DNA of 64,000 nt from Methanoregulaceae archaeon (GTDB taxonomy: Archaea > Halobacteriota > Methanomicrobia > Methanomicrobiales > Methanospirillaceae): contig JAJFVA010000010.1 of NCBI GenBank assembly GCA_021371995.1, positions 62,001-126,000 of the forward strand, written 5' to 3'. Under the pieces are notes generated by a model. The model was not told where the DNA came from and ran no database searches. It saw only the letters and a list, made by a program, of their open reading frames with translations. The position numbers and the translations under genes are program-made. This document shows positions 8,816 to 17,367 of this stretch, piece after piece; within the stretch, counting starts at the first letter, position 1; every line of letters starts with the position of its first letter.

Positions 8816-9211
8816 ATGAGTACCATGCTCAATATCGAAGGAATGACATCCGAAGCAAAAATCGGGAAGATCCTGATCCTCGTTTCAGTCGTGCTTGGCA
8901 TACTTGCCGTGATTATTCTCGGGGCAGCGACCGTAATCATCCGACCATCGGGTGGATTGAACGGGTTCGGGGTCATGATGGTGATTCCGTTCTGGATTCT
9001 TGTCACAATCCTGGTATTGAAAGTTATTGGGGTGACTCTTGGTGTTATTGCCCTGTACTATTCAGAAAAGAATGAATTTTCAAAGGCAGGAATCCTGGCA
9101 ACCATTTCTTCCGTGCTCCCACCTATCGACCTTATTATGTTAATCGGCGGGATTTTCTGTCTCATCAGCAAAGAGGCCAATGAGACCAGGATTTCCCCCC
9201 CGCCCCTCTGA
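8816..9211 (+). CDS. Small membrane protein of unknown function
   Basis: A 131-residue protein with three hydrophobic segments at about 18-42, 52-80 and 93-117. The spacing (short cytoplasmic N-terminus, long first helix, helix-turn-helix with YYSEKNEFSKAGI between) resembles DUF4064-type small membrane proteins, but I cannot name a family with confidence. An ATG at 8825 is an alternative start. It is convergent with the flavodoxin-fold gene, only 14 bases apart. Confidence 0.55.
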   Translation: MSTMLNIEGMTSEAKIGKILILVSVVLGILAVIILGAATVIIRPSGGLNGFGVMMVIPFWILVTILVLKVIGVTLGVIALYYSEKNEFSKAGILATISSVLPPIDLIMLIGGIFCLISKEANETRISPPPL

Positions 9212-9225
9212 TTATTCCGGCTATT

Positions 9226-9867
9226 CTAAAATTTTTCAAGTAATGCCCTGTATCGTTCAAGCTGTCGTGTTCCCTCCTCCCTGGTCATCTCAGCTGCCCC
9301 AAAAATAATAAAGGAGGGCAGGGCGGTCATTCCAACAAATTCAAAGATATTGTGGGTGATTATCGAAAGGTGGGTCTCCAGGTCACCATGAATCCCACCG
9401 GGACTATACATCTCCTGTGTCCCTCCGGTTGTGGTAACGATAATCGCCGTTTTACCCTTCAGCAATCCCTCGCCATAGGCATGTCCCTTCTCGAGATCAA
9501 CGACAAAGCCCTGGACAAAGACCCGGTCGAACCATCCCTTCAGGATTGCTGGCATTGATGACCACCAGACAGGGAACTGGAAGATCAGGAGATCTGCCCA
9601 CGCTACTTTCGCGATCTCCTCCTGAATGTCAGGTGCCAGGCTTCTTGAGACGACCCCATGGATCTGTTCTACCGCCGGATTGAACTGATAGGGATTCTGG
9701 CGCATGCGAAAATCCTGCGCATCCAGCACTGCTTTCCATTTTATTGCATACAGGTTGGATACCTTTACAGCGTGGCCTTTTTTTGCAAGCGTCACCATCG
9801 CCATGTCTTTTAAAGCACCATTGAATGATCGGGGTTCAGGATGTGCGTAAACATAAAGGATATTCAT
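9226..9867 (-). CDS. Flavodoxin-fold NAD(P)H oxidoreductase (quinone reductase/KefF type)
   Basis: About 213 residues from the ATG at 9867. The N-terminus MNILYVYAHPEPRSFN is the FMN-binding start of the Flavodoxin_2 family; FQFPVWWSSMPAILKGWFDRVF near residue 100 and TTTGGTQEMYSP near 145 complete the flavin site. Such enzymes use NAD(P)H to reduce quinones or other acceptors by two electrons. An in-frame ATG 12 bases upstream would leave no space for the GGTGAATTTC ribosome-binding site, so the internal ATG is preferred. Single gene, no context for a substrate. Possibly protective against oxidants. Confidence 0.85.
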   Translation of the reverse strand: MNILYVYAHPEPRSFNGALKDMAMVTLAKKGHAVKVSNLYAIKWKAVLDAQDFRMRQNPYQFNPAVEQIHGVVSRSLAPDIQEEIAKVAWADLLIFQFPVWWSSMPAILKGWFDRVFVQGFVVDLEKGHAYGEGLLKGKTAIIVTTTGGTQEMYSPGGIHGDLETHLSIITHNIFEFVGMTALPSFIIFGAAEMTREEGTRQLERYRALLEKF

Positions 9868-10090
9868 GAAATTCACCATCTACATTCTGGGGCTTCGTCC
9901 TGAAATAGGCTTTCGCATTACAAAATCTGCCCATGTAACTGGTGAACAGTCAGCTGCAACAAAAATTGTACTGAACATCTCCATTCATGGCGGAACATTA
10001 TTATTTGGATCATAAGAGTTCCCCTGGCCATACTTCATGAAATCATGATAACCTGCGGAATCTTAAAAAACGGCTGGCAAACACTTTACG

Positions 10091-10822
10091 CTAATTTGGA
10101 TAAGAGACTATGTACAGGGTCATCTTTTCCAGGGCTTCGCGGGCAGCCTGCTGGGTAGCCTCCAATTTGCTTTTTCCCGTGCCTCTTCCGAGAATGATCC
10201 CTCCTGATTTAACCAGGTATGAGAAGTGTGGTGAATGGGGTTTGCCCTCGCAGCATTCAAGCTCATACAAAGGAAGCGGGAGGGTTTTTTTCTGAAGGCA
10301 CTCCTGGAGTTTCTTCTTATAATTTGTATCGGTTGAGAATTCCATGATATTCTCTGCAAAAAAGGCGTCGATCATAGTTTTAACCGTTTCAAGACCGGCA
10401 TCAAGATACAATGCCCCGATAAATGCCTCAAATGCTCCTGCAATAATCCTTGGAGTCAACACCTGTTTTCCTCCGACACGGATAAGCCCGGGAAACGCAG
10501 GATAAACATTGGAAATAACATACGCGAGGTTCCGATTCTTTGTCCACTCCATCCGGGCTGTAAGAGCACCTTCAGGTTCATCAAACGCAGAGAAAAGAAA
10601 TTCAGCGATTACCAGGTTGAGTATCCTGTCACCAAGAAATTCAAGTCTCTCGTTATCGGCCATTATTCCTTTAAGACCGGCATCTCCCGCCCTGGTATAA
10701 GATCGATGGGTGAATGCAGCATCATATCGGGTGAATGCAGCACGGGAAATTCTCCGCCTTCCGATTTCCGGACGGGCAAGAAACTCCCGGATCGCTGTTA
10801 TTCTCTCGGTCTCGCTGATCAT
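10091..10822 (-). CDS. rnc: Ribonuclease III
   Basis: A 243-residue protein with both RNase III domains. The catalytic domain (about 10-165) has the signature DNERLEFLGDRILNLV near residues 56-71 with the metal-binding Glu and Asp, and the second acidic site in AGAFEAFIGALYLDAG near 125. A double-stranded RNA-binding domain follows (about 170-240) with SGGIILGRGTGKSKLEATQQAAREAL. It should cleave double-stranded RNA, as in rRNA or antisense-RNA processing. True RNase III is patchily distributed in archaea, so its presence is notable. The gene stands alone. Start ATG at 10822. Confidence 0.9.
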   Translation of the reverse strand: MISETERITAIREFLARPEIGRRRISRAAFTRYDAAFTHRSYTRAGDAGLKGIMADNERLEFLGDRILNLVIAEFLFSAFDEPEGALTARMEWTKNRNLAYVISNVYPAFPGLIRVGGKQVLTPRIIAGAFEAFIGALYLDAGLETVKTMIDAFFAENIMEFSTDTNYKKKLQECLQKKTLPLPLYELECCEGKPHSPHFSYLVKSGGIILGRGTGKSKLEATQQAAREALEKMTLYIVSYPN

Positions 10823-11059
10823 AAACCTGCAATACGGTCGTACCTTAGCATTAAATAACCATCCGCGATCCGGAAATGGGATGTGAGATACCTATCATGA
10901 TTATGACCAGTGCCGATCACCTGATTGTCAGAGCAAGTTACAACTGGCGTTTACGTATTGGGTTTTCGATAACAGGTTCCATTCCAGAGCGTGAATCAGG
11001 GCCCCTGATGAGGAACAATCAGTTAATCCTCATCGTTTCCTTTTCAAAATTCCCGGATT

Positions 11060-11302
11060 CTACACCTGATGCTTCCTTCTCACTGGTTCGTGATCGAATC
11101 TCCTGATGTACATTAGCTTCGAATTCCCTTCCGGCATCTTCAAATTTTTAAGCAGGGCATCTCCTTTTTCCGTGTAAGTAACTCCTAGAGTCTTCCGGGC
11201 TGTTGTGGGGAATTCCAGGATTCGTTCTAAAAGGGCCCCTCCTCTCATCCCGTTCTTCAATTCTTTCCAGTTATCGGCCGGCATTTCGTTTCTTTCGTCC
11301 AT
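11060..11302 (-). CDS. Small hypothetical protein
   Basis: An 80-residue frame on the minus strand, downstream of the DNA ligase on the same strand. It is basic, with WKELKNGMRGGALLERILEF and KMPEGNSKLMYIRRFD, and has no recognisable domain. AGTATATTC about 25 bases before the ATG could be a promoter element. I cannot rule out that it is chance coding; base composition looks like the neighbours. Confidence 0.4.
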   Translation of the reverse strand: MDERNEMPADNWKELKNGMRGGALLERILEFPTTARKTLGVTYTEKGDALLKNLKMPEGNSKLMYIRRFDHEPVRRKHQV

Positions 11303-11349
11303 ACTTCCATACTGGGGAGAGAATATACTATCGTCCCATTCCTACAGGA

Positions 11350-12330
11350 TCATCCCGTGACTGTATCACCCGGTATCCCTGTCTGGTCAAGAGAGCATTC
11401 CCTGGGACTCTTATCGCCCCGAACCCGAATGAACACAGGAAAACGCAGGATGTTATTTCGTGTTACCTCCAGTGCCTTCACCTCGACCACGAGCTCAGGA
11501 AGGGTCCAGCGTGCGTCAGGCTCGTTTGGTGGATTTGAGAATGCCGGGGAGGCCGTACTTTTCAACACTGAATAGATAATGCCTGCCTCTTCCCGGGAAA
11601 ATCCCGAACCGGCCCTGCCGACATAGACAAATGCGCCATTTGGGGCATAGGCGCCAAGAAGAAGAGCCCCGAAGGTGTCGTTCCGTTTACCATGTCCCGG
11701 AGTATATCCCCCCACTACCAGGTCAAACCCGGTTGACCGCTTGAATTTCACCCACTGGACACTGCGGACGCCCGGGAGATATGGTGAATCAAGCCGTTTA
11801 GCAACGACTCCCTCAAAGCCGTTCCTCTGTGCAGCTTCAAAGTACAGTTCACCGGATTGTTCGACAAACACAGTCAGTGCAATAGTATTGTTCTGGCGCA
11901 GGATTCGGGCAAGAATTTTCTTTCGCTCCCGCAATGGATATGCAGCCAAAGACTCTCCACCAAGTTTTATAATATCAAATACGACATACTGCGCCGGAGT
12001 TGTCCGAGCAAAAAGCTGCGCTGCAAGGGATGAACTGATAAACATCCTTTTCTGGATGGCAGATACATCGGGCTTCCCATCGCTCATGATGATTATCTCT
12101 CCGTCAAGTATGCAATCCGTATCTACTGCATCCGGTAATGCGTCAACAATTTCCGGAAACGCTTCAGTTATGATGGAGAGGCGCCGGTTCCAGAGGGTAA
12201 CTTTTCGTTTCCTAAGGGATGCCAGACATCGTATCCCGTCAAACTTCGGTTCAAATAACCATCCCTCAGCTGAAAAAGGTTTCCCGGCAACAGCGAGCAT
12301 CGGGCGAACACTATCCTCATGCGGATACAT
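11350..12330 (-). CDS. ATP-dependent DNA ligase, LigD-type catalytic core
   Basis: A 326-residue protein made only of the adenylation domain (about 1-200) and OB-fold (about 205-326) of the LigD/LigC class. The nucleotide lysine is Lys29 in EPKFDGIR; ILDGEIII near 93, FDIIKL near 138, EGVVAKRL near 193 and WVKFKR near 208 are the other conserved ligase motifs. It should seal DNA nicks using ATP. This is not the large archaeal replicative Lig1, which also carries a DNA-binding domain. No Ku, primase or nuclease of the bacterial end-joining system is seen within the window. It starts 20 bases after a PRTase gene, so the two form an operon. Confidence 0.88.
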   Translation of the reverse strand: MYPHEDSVRPMLAVAGKPFSAEGWLFEPKFDGIRCLASLRKRKVTLWNRRLSIITEAFPEIVDALPDAVDTDCILDGEIIIMSDGKPDVSAIQKRMFISSSLAAQLFARTTPAQYVVFDIIKLGGESLAAYPLRERKKILARILRQNNTIALTVFVEQSGELYFEAAQRNGFEGVVAKRLDSPYLPGVRSVQWVKFKRSTGFDLVVGGYTPGHGKRNDTFGALLLGAYAPNGAFVYVGRAGSGFSREEAGIIYSVLKSTASPAFSNPPNEPDARWTLPELVVEVKALEVTRNNILRFPVFIRVRGDKSPRECSLDQTGIPGDTVTG

Positions 12331-12350
12331 GCATCTCTTCTCTCTTGCTG

Positions 12351-13034
12351 TCAGGCTTCTCCCCCAAATACCTCTTCATCCGGTTTTACATATAAATCCC
12401 CGTGCCTGATTGCCCTGCGCATACGGACCAGATCTTCAGCAGCATTCGAAATATGCTGGGATGATACATGCATTTCATACCGTTCCTGCAGCAATTCCCG
12501 GAGATCTGAGAGAGAGACAGGTTTTTTTGTAAGTTCAAGTTCAAGGAACCCACAAAGGTCTTCATGCACCGCCCATGGATAGATGACCCAGCGCCAGTTA
12601 GTGACAAGCTCTGCATAATAGTCCGGGGTGAATGCCGAAGATATTTTATGATGCAGCACTCCGGTGCGGATACGAGCCGGCCGCAACTGGTGCAGATAGT
12701 CTACTGCCGTCATCAGGGTTTCCCCCGTATCGGTGACATCATCGATGACAAGGAGATCCATCCCTTCAACGGAACAGGCCAGCGGATATTGTACCAGAGC
12801 GGTCTCTTTCCGGCTGGCGGCTGGCCCCCAGTGCTCAAGCCTGATGCTGGTAAGATGTGTTGTAAGAAGTTCATCACACACCACCCGGGCAGGAACGTAA
12901 CCCCCCCTGCCGATCGCAATCACCAGGTCAGGCTGTCGGGTACGCTCTTCTTTCAGGAACCGTGCCAGTGACCGGGCAAGGCGGGCTGAATCTTCCCATG
13001 ATACCAGTTGCACCGGGAATGAATGGGAGATCAT
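12351..13034 (-). CDS. Phosphoribosyltransferase (type I, hypoxanthine/xanthine PRTase-like)
   Basis: A 227-residue protein. The PRPP loop LLVIDDVTDTGETL at about 94-107 is the type I phosphoribosyltransferase signature, and IAIGRGGYVPARV near residue 40 is the pyrophosphate loop. The catalytic domain covers roughly 1-150; an extra C-terminal part (about 160-227) with LSDLRELLQE and SSQHISNAAEDLVRMRRAI looks helical and may be a small DNA-binding or regulatory domain. It probably salvages purine bases, though it may regulate. It is upstream of the ligase gene with 20 bases between. Start ATG at 13034. Confidence 0.82.
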   Translation of the reverse strand: MISHSFPVQLVSWEDSARLARSLARFLKEERTRQPDLVIAIGRGGYVPARVVCDELLTTHLTSIRLEHWGPAASRKETALVQYPLACSVEGMDLLVIDDVTDTGETLMTAVDYLHQLRPARIRTGVLHHKISSAFTPDYYAELVTNWRWVIYPWAVHEDLCGFLELELTKKPVSLSDLRELLQERYEMHVSSQHISNAAEDLVRMRRAIRHGDLYVKPDEEVFGGEA

Positions 13035-13122
13035 ATACTCCCTTACCTGACCTCTCCATCTTTAATATTTTCCCTGATCACCAGATTTATCCCGGATTAA
13101 GCCAAGTTCCAGAGTTACAGGA

Positions 13123-13320
13123 ATGTGCGATCAGATTCTTTACCGTAAAAAAGGGGATTTGTATGAATGCATCAGGGTATTCTCTGACGGAGAGGAAGAG
13201 ATTCTCGGGAGGGGAACAAAGGAAGATATCCTGGCATGGCTGGCTTCCCACGGGTTTGGATTCGTGCGGCCGGATGTTCTTGATATGGACCTTGAGATGT
13301 TGTGCGAAAAGGATCTATAA
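13123..13320 (+). CDS. Small hypothetical protein (65 residues)
   Basis: Acidic small protein beginning MCDQILYRKKGDLYECIRVF and containing GTKEDILAWLASHGFGF, which reads like a compact alpha/beta protein rather than noise. ACAGGA precedes the ATG. It stands alone in a 350-base gap between divergent and convergent neighbours. No family recognised. Confidence 0.5.
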   Translation: MCDQILYRKKGDLYECIRVFSDGEEEILGRGTKEDILAWLASHGFGFVRPDVLDMDLEMLCEKDL

Positions 13321-13384
13321 ATGTCATGATGCCGCTGGCCGGCTTTATTTGAAACAGACAGGCGGCTTTTATTCCCCGACCTGT

Positions 13385-13921
13385 TTATTCGAATAACTTT
13401 GTCGGGTCCTCATCCTGCACCTCGATTCCCCGCTCATGCCGGACATCCAGGACTTTTGCCATCCATTTGAGGAACGCAACTCCGATCGCACCGGTACTGA
13501 CAACTGCCTGAAAAGCGATGTCCAGGGTGCGGAGGTTGAACTCCGGCTGGTAGGGATAGATATGTTTTGACACGGTATAACCGATAACCCTGCCCCGCTC
13601 AATTATTCTCGAGAAGGCAGTTAATGGAGAAGAGAATGCCCGCGTCAGCTCATAGATGAACTGGGCATCATTCCTTTCGTAGAAATTGTTCAGGTGGGTT
13701 ATCGCATGCTCATCCTGCAGTGTGATCTGGAACGCGACCACGCAGTAATGAGTACCCTTACCATGATCAATAAGGACAGGGAAGTTACCAAATTTTGTCC
13801 AGATGCCCCAGTTTCCCTCGTTCCCGACTTCTTTCACAATCTCAATATCCATACTCGCAAGGTACTGCTTGAGTTGTTCTTTGACTTGATCATCAGTACG
13901 CGGAGATGCTGTCAGTTCCAT
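13385..13921 (-). CDS. DUF2299-like protein
   Basis: From the ATG at 13921 the protein has 178 residues: MELTASPRTDDQVKEQL, then EVGNEGNWGIWTKFGNFPVLIDHGKGTHYC and a helical C-terminal half with FYERNDAQFIYELTRAFSS and IERGRVIGYTVSKHIYPY. I recognise the pattern as DUF2299-like; function unknown. The frame stays open up to 14128, overlapping the isomerase gene, but CATTTATTTATAATTC on the minus strand at 14038-14053 is a good TATA box located inside that extension, so the extension is most likely untranslated. The last 30 residues contain a mildly hydrophobic helix. Confidence 0.65.
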   Translation of the reverse strand: MELTASPRTDDQVKEQLKQYLASMDIEIVKEVGNEGNWGIWTKFGNFPVLIDHGKGTHYCVVAFQITLQDEHAITHLNNFYERNDAQFIYELTRAFSSPLTAFSRIIERGRVIGYTVSKHIYPYQPEFNLRTLDIAFQAVVSTGAIGVAFLKWMAKVLDVRHERGIEVQDEDPTKLFE

Positions 13922-14037
13922 GGGAGGGAGATTCACATGCCGGTAATATGAGGATTTTGATACATGCGTAATGGAAACGAACAGTGGCCACCCAGGTACC
14001 GAAAAGAGCAGGTCTTTTCCGGATCTGGTCTCTTTTG

Positions 14038-14053
14038 AATTATAAATAAATGC
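14038..14053 (-). promoter_or_regulatory. TATA-like element for the DUF2299-like gene
   Basis: The minus strand reads CATTTATTTATAATTC between the isomerase gene and the DUF2299-like gene. It argues for a separate transcript and for the start at 13921. Confidence 0.45.
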
Positions 14054-14093
14054 GATTGTATTATGCCATGGTCCTGTAATGAACCAAAAATAT

Positions 14094-14747
14094 TTATTGA
14101 ACGTTGGAAAGACGCTCTCTCGCTTCATCCAGGCTGCAATGTCTTGCCTCTATCAGTGCCGATATAAGGGCATCTGAAAAAATCAGGGCCGCCGTTTCAA
14201 AGAGCGTTCCAAACGGTGCAAAGGAAGCTGTTACCGAGCGGTATTGCCCGGTAATCTGACGGACCTCATACTGGCTTGGAAGGCTGGTGCCAGAAGTCTG
14301 AGTGCCACAGAGTATGACAACACAATCTGCAAGAGCTGTCATGCGGGACACGCGGGTTGCCGTGATAAGACAGAGACGTCCGCCAAGTTCCTTTGCTGTC
14401 TCGGATACATCATACACCGAGTTGGTCTCACCAGACCCGGAAAAGACCACAAGAGTGTCCCCGGGGGACAGGGCGGGAGTGATGGTCTCGCCAATGACAT
14501 AAGATTCAAAGCCGATATGCATGAGGCGCATGGCAAATGCCCTTGCGACCAGACCGGATCGTCCGGCACCTGCTACGTATATTTTCCGGGCAGTAAGCAT
14601 CTCGGAAAAGAAAGATGCCGCTTCATCCTGACTGAGCATCAGTGCGGTCTCTCGCATCTGGCCCACCATTAAAAGCATCAGTTCGTTTATTGAAGGCTCC
14701 CCCGAGAGACTTTCGGAATCAACTTTGTGGGAATCCGGCATGATCAA
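14094..14747 (-). CDS. SIS-domain isomerase, 6-phospho-3-hexuloisomerase-like
   Basis: A 217-residue single SIS domain. The sugar-phosphate site is shown by VAGAGRSGLVARAFAMRLMH near residue 58 and by VVFSGSGETNSV near 99, and PFGTLFETAALIFSDALI near 176 matches the C-terminal helix of archaeal 6-phospho-3-hexuloisomerases. In archaea this enzyme interconverts 3-hexulose 6-phosphate and fructose 6-phosphate to supply or use ribulose 5-phosphate. Its usual partner, 3-hexulose-6-phosphate synthase, is not in the window. Start ATG at 14747 or 14741. Confidence 0.82.
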   Translation of the reverse strand: MIMPDSHKVDSESLSGEPSINELMLLMVGQMRETALMLSQDEAASFFSEMLTARKIYVAGAGRSGLVARAFAMRLMHIGFESYVIGETITPALSPGDTLVVFSGSGETNSVYDVSETAKELGGRLCLITATRVSRMTALADCVVILCGTQTSGTSLPSQYEVRQITGQYRSVTASFAPFGTLFETAALIFSDALISALIEARHCSLDEARERLSNVQ

Positions 14748-14964
14748 ATGGTGATCACGGAAGAATTAAACCCTGCCGGAACGGCACTGAACAGGGGAAC
14801 AATGCTTCACCTTCCCTGTTGAAGACGCCCCGCATTTCTCATTAGTATCATTGGGTGCTTTCTGATTCCCGTCCTCCCTGAAATTCTTGGTTTGAAAAAT
14901 TAAAATCAGAATTCTTATAAATTTCCGGAGATTAACAGCATACGAACGATTAAATAGTGGTAAA

Positions 14965-15618
14965 ATGGTTGAAAGCGTTGCCCCTGTATCTCCCCCTTCA
15001 GGGTTCTCAAAGAACCGGATCGAAGCCCTGACAGATGGGATATTTGCAATAGCGATGACCCTTCTCGTACTTGGGATTGAAGTACCACAACTGTTCCCGC
15101 TCATTCCCCTGAATCGGCTTTTTGAGAGCCTTTTTCCAGACATAATCCACTACGTGATTTCATTTCTCGCACTTGCTGTCATCTGGGTGCTTCATCACCA
15201 GCAGTTTCACTATATCCGGTTTATCGATCATACCCTCCTCTGGCTGAATATTGTATGGCTGATGCTGGTGGGTCTTGTCCCATTCTCTACCTCGCTTGCC
15301 GATACCTATACCGGGATTAAGTTTGCAAATATCCCCTTTGCCATCAACATCCTCTTGATCAGCCTGCTCCTTATCGCACAATGGCAGCATGCTGTGAAAA
15401 ATCGTCATCTTACCATACCCGAACTGACCAAAGAGACGACAATCATGGAGCGGAACAGGAATGTTGCAATACTCACAATCACCTTCTTTGGCAGTGTCCT
15501 CGCTTTCATATCGATAGTTGAGGGAATTTTCATTTATTTGCTTATTCCCGTTTTTTTTGGAATATTTCCAAGAATTGACCGGCATATCAAGGATAGGATT
15601 GTCCGGAAAAAACCATGA
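14965..15618 (+). CDS. TMEM175 (DUF1211)-like channel protein
   Basis: A 217-residue membrane protein with six helices. The pore-helix signature (R)xxALTDGIFAIAMTLLVL at about 18-36 corresponds to the F-S-D-G-x-x-A-I-A motif of TMEM175 proteins, here with Thr for Ser and Leu for Phe. WVLHHQQFHYIRFID near residue 73 is also family-typical. Prokaryotic TMEM175 proteins form tetrameric potassium channels; selectivity here is inferred. Two divergent promoters seem to share the 217 bases between it and the isomerase gene. Alone on its strand. Confidence 0.78.
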   Translation: MVESVAPVSPPSGFSKNRIEALTDGIFAIAMTLLVLGIEVPQLFPLIPLNRLFESLFPDIIHYVISFLALAVIWVLHHQQFHYIRFIDHTLLWLNIVWLMLVGLVPFSTSLADTYTGIKFANIPFAINILLISLLLIAQWQHAVKNRHLTIPELTKETTIMERNRNVAILTITFFGSVLAFISIVEGIFIYLLIPVFFGIFPRIDRHIKDRIVRKKP

Positions 15619-15920
15619 TGGCAAAAAATCCTCAAGAAACTGAATAAACCTTTTAAAATAGTGAGAATTGGATTTTTCTACGTTCATTTAGCAATCTGGA
15701 ATTTTTTCACCACACTCACAGAGACCTTTGTTCCGGTCATATTTTCACGCCACCAGAGAAGTCCAATCTGGCCTGAACGAAACATCTTAATCCGCACTAT
15801 ACAAAAATTAGAGAGGGAGTCTGGGGAGTGCAAATTCCTGCCATGAGTGCTTCCCTCCGTGGCCTTCTGAGATTTCCCTATACCGAAATTCCTTAAGGGC
15901 GCACGACATGTTTATTCCAT
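15619..15920. other. 302-bp intergenic region
   Basis: Between the TMEM175-like gene and uvsE, both rightward. A 61-codon frame at 15661-15846 is open but low in protein-like character and I do not accept it. No promoter or hairpin stands out. Confidence 0.4.
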
Positions 15921-16811
15921 ATGCGGATCGGATACCCCTGTATCAACCGGAGGATTGGGTGCAGGAGTGACCGCAAATTCCGGCTTGCCTCTTATACCGA
16001 AGAACGTTTTTTTTCTACCGTCAGGAGTAACCTCTCCTGCCTGAGGCAGATACTCGAATGGAACGTTATGCATGACATCCGCTTCTTTCGCATCTCATCG
16101 GACTTCATACCGTTTGCATCCCATCTAATTTGCTCATTCCCCTGGCAGAAGCGCTTTGCTGATGAGCTTGCCCTGATCGGGAGTTACCTTTCGGAATCAG
16201 GGATCCGAATATCGATGCACCCTGACCAGTTCATCATTCTCAACTCCCCTGATCAAAAGATCGTTGCGCGGAGTATCGATGAGTTAATCTATCACGCAGA
16301 CCTGCTCGACCTGATGGGGCTCGATGTTTCAGCAAAAATTCAACTTCATATAGGAGGCCTTTACGGGGATCCACAGGAAAGCACCGCCCGGTTTATCAGG
16401 GTATATAATCACCTGGATCCTGCTATATGCCGGCGTCTCGTAATTGAAAATGATGATCAAAGATTCAATGCGGCAGATTGCCTGAAAATTTACGAACAGA
16501 CCGGCATACCCGTTCTCTTCGATGTCTTTCACCATTCCTGTAAAAATAACGGTGAAGGGATCAGGGAGATGCTTCTGAAAATTGGAAAAACATGGAAAAA
16601 CAAGGATGGGATAATGATGGTGGACTATAGTTCCCAGCATCCTGATAAAAGGCCAGGGGGGCATGCAGAACGGATAGATATCAATGATTTCAAGCGTTTC
16701 CTTGAAATTTCACATCCCTTTGATATGGATATCATGCTTGAAATTAAGGATAAGGAAGCCAGTGCCCTTGCCGCGGTTTATCTGGCAAAGGCAGATCCAA
16801 GATTCCTATAA
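15921..16811 (+). CDS. uvsE: UV damage endonuclease UvsE
   Basis: A 296-residue TIM-barrel nuclease. The opening MRIGYPCINR is diagnostic for UvsE/UVDE; SMHPDQFIILN near residue 98, LHIGGLYGD near 142, RLVIENDD near 170, PVLFDVFHHSC near 195 and DIMLEIKDKE near 277 supply the metal-binding His, Glu and Asp residues. The enzyme cuts DNA next to UV photoproducts and other distortions, starting an alternative excision repair route. Its 3' end overlaps the end of the decayed metallo-hydrolase gene on the other strand by 34 bases. Confidence 0.9.
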   Translation: MRIGYPCINRRIGCRSDRKFRLASYTEERFFSTVRSNLSCLRQILEWNVMHDIRFFRISSDFIPFASHLICSFPWQKRFADELALIGSYLSESGIRISMHPDQFIILNSPDQKIVARSIDELIYHADLLDLMGLDVSAKIQLHIGGLYGDPQESTARFIRVYNHLDPAICRRLVIENDDQRFNAADCLKIYEQTGIPVLFDVFHHSCKNNGEGIREMLLKIGKTWKNKDGIMMVDYSSQHPDKRPGGHAERIDINDFKRFLEISHPFDMDIMLEIKDKEASALAAVYLAKADPRFL

Positions 16812-17367
16812 CCTTGATTTTCAGATTGATACTCATTCCAGATTTCATATTTTGGTGGAATAGCGGAATAGAGTATCTCCATTCTGCCACCAGGTTCTGT
16901 ATTCAGAATAGGGACTGCCTTTCTTTCGGTACAATGACCGATAATGACCCAGTGGCACCCAAGGGAGACCAGCTTCTTGGCGATAAAGTGGATCTCATCA
17001 GGGTTTACACCCATTGTATCGAGATATGGAGTGTCGATCAGGTGGAATCCTCCTATAAAAACAGCTTTTGCCGGTTTTCCCGGGAAGCGTTCCATAGCCG
17101 CATCGATGAGGTTCAGAATCCCTAAGTGACCGCACCCACTTACCACAACGATTCCATCTTCCTCTTCAACTACAAGCAGGAGTTCATGGGTGAAAGGATC
17201 AGACTCGAAATGATCGTTGACTTACTGACTAATCGCCGGTTACCTGCCGGGACGGACTTATCAAAGAGGAAACTGCAACCTCCCGAATTGAGCCAGAGTG
17301 ACTGTCCGTGCTGGGCTTCCGATCCAGAACTTCCCTTATGGTTTTTGACCAGGGTGACGAGCTGCAT
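16778..17367 (-). pseudogene. Metallo-beta-lactamase fold hydrolase (COG1237-like), internally deleted
   Basis: The minus strand holds two parts of one protein in different frames. An N-terminal piece from the ATG at 17367 reads MQLVTLVKNHKGSSG, then AQHGQSLWLNSGG and FLFD, matching the start of COG1237-type metallo-hydrolases (dihydropterin/beta-RFAP-synthase-like). The C-terminal piece, in another frame from about 17220 to 16778, reads NDHFESDPFTHELLLVVE, SGCGHLGILNLI, VFIGGFHLID and VIIGHCTE. The whole central domain, including the HxHxDH metal site, is missing between them. With both a deletion of over 100 codons and a frame change, it cannot be an active enzyme. Confidence 0.75.

Noticed and set aside
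10876-11106. A 76-codon frame rightward between RNase III and the ligase region
   Set aside because: Low-complexity, Ser/Ile-rich translation, no start signal, overlaps a leftward candidate gene.
13922-14128. N-terminal extension of the DUF2299-like gene
   Set aside because: It contains a good TATA box, overlaps the isomerase gene and shows no domain pattern.
15661-15846. A 61-codon frame between the TMEM175-like gene and uvsE
   Set aside because: No start signal and no recognisable pattern.
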